Source: JBBROH01 sp038229595
Lineage (GTDB): Bacteria; Chloroflexota; Chloroflexia; QHBQ01
DNA length: 6,929 nucleotides
NCBI GenBank assembly: GCA_038229595.1
Contig: JBBROH010000208.1
Location: forward strand, 1 to 6,929
Direction of reading: 5' to 3'
This document shows, in pieces, positions 4,923 to 6,929 of this stretch (positions are counted from its first letter, which is position 1; each line of letters begins with the position of its first letter). The translations under genes were made by a program, and so were the position numbers. Under the pieces are notes generated by a model that was not told where the DNA came from, did not search any database, and worked only from the letters and a program-made list of their open reading frames with translations.

Positions 4923-6038
4923 ATGCAAACACAAGAGAAAACCCCCCTTTTCCTCCACTCTAGCGGCCCGCTACCAACCGGGATCAACCACCACTGGAAG
5001 CCGAAGATTGGCTTCCGCGACGGTCGCCGCTACATCAAGATCGACCTCAGCGAGGAGGGCGCGGCCTACCGTAGCCAGATGGAGGAGGCGATGCAAGCCT
5101 ACCTGGCCGCCCATCGCCCAACCCAGGCGCGGCTCGACTATGCCTACTGCGCGGGCGAGGGGCTGGGTGTGCTTGCCGTCCTCTACTTTGCAGACAACCG
5201 CAGCGACCTTGATGGCCCGCTGAAGCTGGCGATTGACGCTTGCGTGGCTGGCCTCGACCTCGACGACGACCAGATCGGGCTGGTGGCCGCCTTCAAGCAG
5301 TTCGATGCCGCCGACCCGCGCATGGAGTTGTGGGTTGGCACGCTAGAGGATACCGCCCGCCTGACCTTGCGCTACCTGTTCGACGCGCACCCCGACTTGC
5401 TGGGGCGGGTGGCGGCAGACGACCGCGAACTATTGCGGCTAGCAGCGCAGACGGATGCCCCCACCCCCAGCCGCCCGCTCCAGGCGGAGCGGGTAGGGAC
5501 GCTGGACGGCTACGCCCTGGAGATAGCGCAGCCGCCCAGCTTCAACAAGGCGTGGCGGTGGCGGATCAGCAAGGAGGAGGGCGGGCGGGCTAAGCCTGTT
5601 GCCTACCTCTCCAAAGCCTACGTTGCCTACAAAGCGCAGGCGGAGCAGCAGTTGGCAACGGCAGTCGGTGGTGAGGAGGGAGAGCGGATCGCTCGCTTGC
5701 TGGCGGCGACTTGCAACCCGCGCAAGGTGAAGCAGCAGCCGGGCCTCGGTCTCAGCCTGCGCCTGCGCCTACAAGATGGCGACACCGACAACTATATCAA
5801 GCCCACCCTGGACGCGCTGGTGGATGGCCTGGTGGCGCAGGCTGGCCCTCTCGCTGTGCTAAAGAAGCTGAACGACCGCTATGTTACGCTGCTGGTCGCC
5901 CTCAAGGAGCGCGCAACGCTGGGCGAGAGCCGGGCCAGCCTGTTCTTCGGCAGCGCAGCCGATGCCGCCCTGGTCGCAGCCCACGAGGTCTACACCCACC
6001 TGCTGGCCCAGTTGCCAACGACGGCGGGCGTGGAGTAG
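4923..6038 (+). CDS. Tandem double-RusA-domain protein (probable Holliday-junction resolvase, fused dimer)
   Basis: A 371-residue protein in which I read two RusA-type endonuclease domains. Domain 1 (about 15-139): NHHW near 22-25, GRRYIKID (34-41), the catalytic block DLDGPLK-LAID (D95, D97, K101, D105), the DDDQI cluster (114-118), then a K and a beta-strand MELWVG. Domain 2 (about 190-345): PPSFNKAW (204-211), YLSKAYVAYK (228-237), DTDNYIK-PTLD (D287, D289, K293, D297), NDRYV (317-321) and SRASLFFG (336-343). In RusA the equivalent D70, D72, K76 and D91 bind metal and cleave four-way DNA junctions, and the active enzyme is a homodimer of ~120-residue subunits. The copies have diverged: copy 1 has DLDG instead of DxDN; copy 2 has ND instead of DD and about ten extra residues before it. 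No clear Shine-Dalgarno precedes the ATG, and an in-frame TAG at 4866 bars much upstream extension. No phage genes are nearby. Domain reading is by motif, not alignment. Confidence 0.78.
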   Translation: MQTQEKTPLFLHSSGPLPTGINHHWKPKIGFRDGRRYIKIDLSEEGAAYRSQMEEAMQAYLAAHRPTQARLDYAYCAGEGLGVLAVLYFADNRSDLDGPLKLAIDACVAGLDLDDDQIGLVAAFKQFDAADPRMELWVGTLEDTARLTLRYLFDAHPDLLGRVAADDRELLRLAAQTDAPTPSRPLQAERVGTLDGYALEIAQPPSFNKAWRWRISKEEGGRAKPVAYLSKAYVAYKAQAEQQLATAVGGEEGERIARLLAATCNPRKVKQQPGLGLSLRLRLQDGDTDNYIKPTLDALVDGLVAQAGPLAVLKKLNDRYVTLLVALKERATLGESRASLFFGSAADAALVAAHEVYTHLLAQLPTTAGVE

Positions 6039-6040
6039 GA

Positions 6041-6067
6041 CAGGCAGGAGGCCGCGCCGCTTGCCTG
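6041..6067 (+). terminator. Strong hairpin directly after the double-RusA stop
   Basis: CAGGCAGG (6041-6048) pairs with CTTGCCTG (6060-6067, one G-T), continues after one A-G mismatch with GGC/GCC (6050-6052, 6056-6058) and closes on CGC. It starts two bases after the TAG at 6036-6038. No T-run follows, so it is terminator-like rather than a canonical intrinsic terminator. Confidence 0.45.
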
Positions 6068-6073
6068 CGGGTG

Positions 6074-6079
6074 TATAAT
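6074..6079 (+). promoter_or_regulatory. -10 box upstream of the zinc-ribbon gene
   Basis: Perfect TATAAT, 43 bases before the ATG at 6123 and just after the hairpin that closes the previous gene. No fitting -35 hexamer is visible 16-18 bases upstream, so strength is uncertain or an activator may be needed. Confidence 0.45.
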
Positions 6080-6122
6080 AGCAAGGTGAGCATCGACTTT
6101 CGGGGCGGGCGGGGAGGCAGCG

Positions 6123-6929
6123 ATGAAGTGTGCGGCTTGCGGCGAGACGAACCGACGCGATGCGGCCTTCTGCCTGGGCTGCGGCGAACCGCTGGCCCTC
6201 GGTAACGCTGAGTGGGCTGGCCTGGACAGCTACCCTACGGCAGCGGCTCCAGCGGCGGCAACAGGGCGGGCGGCAGACTGGTGGTGGCTTGACCCCCGTC
6301 GGTGGGGTTGGGAGTTGCGCCTGAGCGTGCTGCTGCTGCTCGCTCTACTCGGCGGCGACCTCTACTGGCAGGGGCAGCAGCAGGACGAGAGTAGCTACAG
6401 CAAGGCGCAAAAGCTACTCGCGGGCAAGGATTGGCAGCGGGCGCAAGCGGCATTGCACCCACTGGCTGAGAAGAAGTACAAGGAAGCAGCTAGCCTCTAC
6501 CTCTCGGCCACCAACACGATTGCTGCGGTCGCCAGCGACTACGACCAGGGTGAACGGCTGCTAGCGGCGGGGCAGTCGCCCTGGCTGGCCGCCTACTACT
6601 ATCGGCGGGCAGTAGAGCAGTGGCCCGGCTACCAGGACACCGCCGCCAAGCTGGCCGCCCTGCGCCAGCAACTAACCCCCTTCGTCTACCGCATCGCCAC
6701 TGGTGAGCAGGCGGGCCTCTACCTTGCCGAGGGCGACGGCGGCCTGATCGCCCGGCTACCGCAGAGCGACGCAGGCAGCCGCCTCTATGAGATCGCGGCG
6801 GGGCTGATCCTCTACGGCAATAGCGCGAATGGGGTGAACGATTTCTACCTCTACAACGTCGGCAGCGGCAAGGTGGGCCACTTCAGCGTAGGCAGCGACC
6901 AACAGGACAGTGTGGCGGTCGCCATCTTC
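6123..6929 (+). CDS. Zinc ribbon - TM - helical repeat - probable beta-propeller protein (partial, runs off right edge)
   Basis: The first 269 residues of an open frame that continues beyond the window. An N-terminal zinc ribbon has C3-x2-C6 and C17-x2-C20 (KCAACGE, FCLGCGE), followed by an Ala-rich linker. One TM helix lies at about residues 65-82 with Arg/Trp just before it, predicting the zinc ribbon in the cytoplasm and the rest outside. Residues 91-185 are amphipathic helices with TPR-like spacing (YSKAQKLLAGKDWQRAQAAL, then YYYRRAVEQWPGYQDTAAKL). From about 195 on, short strands such as GLYLAEGDGG and FYLYNVGSGK look like the first blades of a WD40/TolB-type beta-propeller. GGGGAGG (6111-6117) five bases before the ATG supports the start. 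Function is unknown; the shape suggests a membrane-anchored scaffold or sensor linking an extracytoplasmic propeller to the cytoplasm. The propeller call is tentative because only the first part is visible. Confidence 0.8.
   Translation, partial: MKCAACGETNRRDAAFCLGCGEPLALGNAEWAGLDSYPTAAAPAAATGRAADWWWLDPRRWGWELRLSVLLLLALLGGDLYWQGQQQDESSYSKAQKLLAGKDWQRAQAALHPLAEKKYKEAASLYLSATNTIAAVASDYDQGERLLAAGQSPWLAAYYYRRAVEQWPGYQDTAAKLAALRQQLTPFVYRIATGEQAGLYLAEGDGGLIARLPQSDAGSRLYEIAAGLILYGNSANGVNDFYLYNVGSGKVGHFSVGSDQQDSVAVAIF

Noticed and set aside
4923..6038. Prophage or mobile element carrying the RusA-type gene
   Set aside because: No integrase, transposase, terminal repeats, attachment-site duplication or phage structural gene is visible in the window.

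Overview
The window is GC-rich bacterial DNA with seven credible protein genes, six complete and one running off the right edge. Six are on the + strand and one small gene is on the - strand. The protein style (high Ala/Leu/Gln/Arg, a zinc ribbon-TM-repeat protein, near-consensus sigma70-type promoters with TATAAT -10 boxes) suggests a Chloroflexota-like bacterium. That is an impression, not a proof; no rRNA or marker gene is present.

Left part (1-2315): after about 215 bases without a recognisable gene, an extended -10 promoter (218-226) precedes a PlsC-type acyltransferase (268-1101) and, 20 bases on, a membrane family 2 glycosyltransferase (1122-2315). Such a pair fits building an acylated glycolipid or a carotenoid glycoside ester. 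Middle (2316-4367): a second strong promoter (2373-2401) drives a sugar-1-phosphate nucleotidylyltransferase with a left-handed beta-helix tail (2449-3465), followed 107 bases later by an Est30/monoacylglycerol-lipase-like alpha/beta hydrolase (3573-4367). These four genes could form a sugar-activation, glycosyl-transfer, acylation and ester-turnover set, but the link is inferred from adjacency.

Right part (4368-6929): a 75-residue single-pass membrane protein lies on the - strand (4384-4611), convergent with the hydrolase. Its promoter and a + strand promoter point away from each other and share one -35 palindrome (4660-4666). The + promoter is followed by an unusually long, fold-prone leader (about 4695-4922) and then a 371-residue protein (4923-6038) in which I read two complete RusA-type Holliday-junction-resolvase domains in tandem. 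This is the most unusual item in the window: RusA normally works as a homodimer of a single ~120-residue domain, so this looks like a covalently linked dimer. A strong hairpin follows its stop, then a promoter-like -10 and the start of a cytoplasmic zinc ribbon / TM / helical repeat / probable beta-propeller protein (6123 to the edge).

At DNA scale, the palindrome GCTAGC occurs ten times, clearly more than base composition predicts. Three promoters share TATAATGG followed by a GC-rich discriminator. Three genes end in hairpins that lack a T-tract. I saw no rRNA, tRNA, CRISPR array, transposase or integrase.
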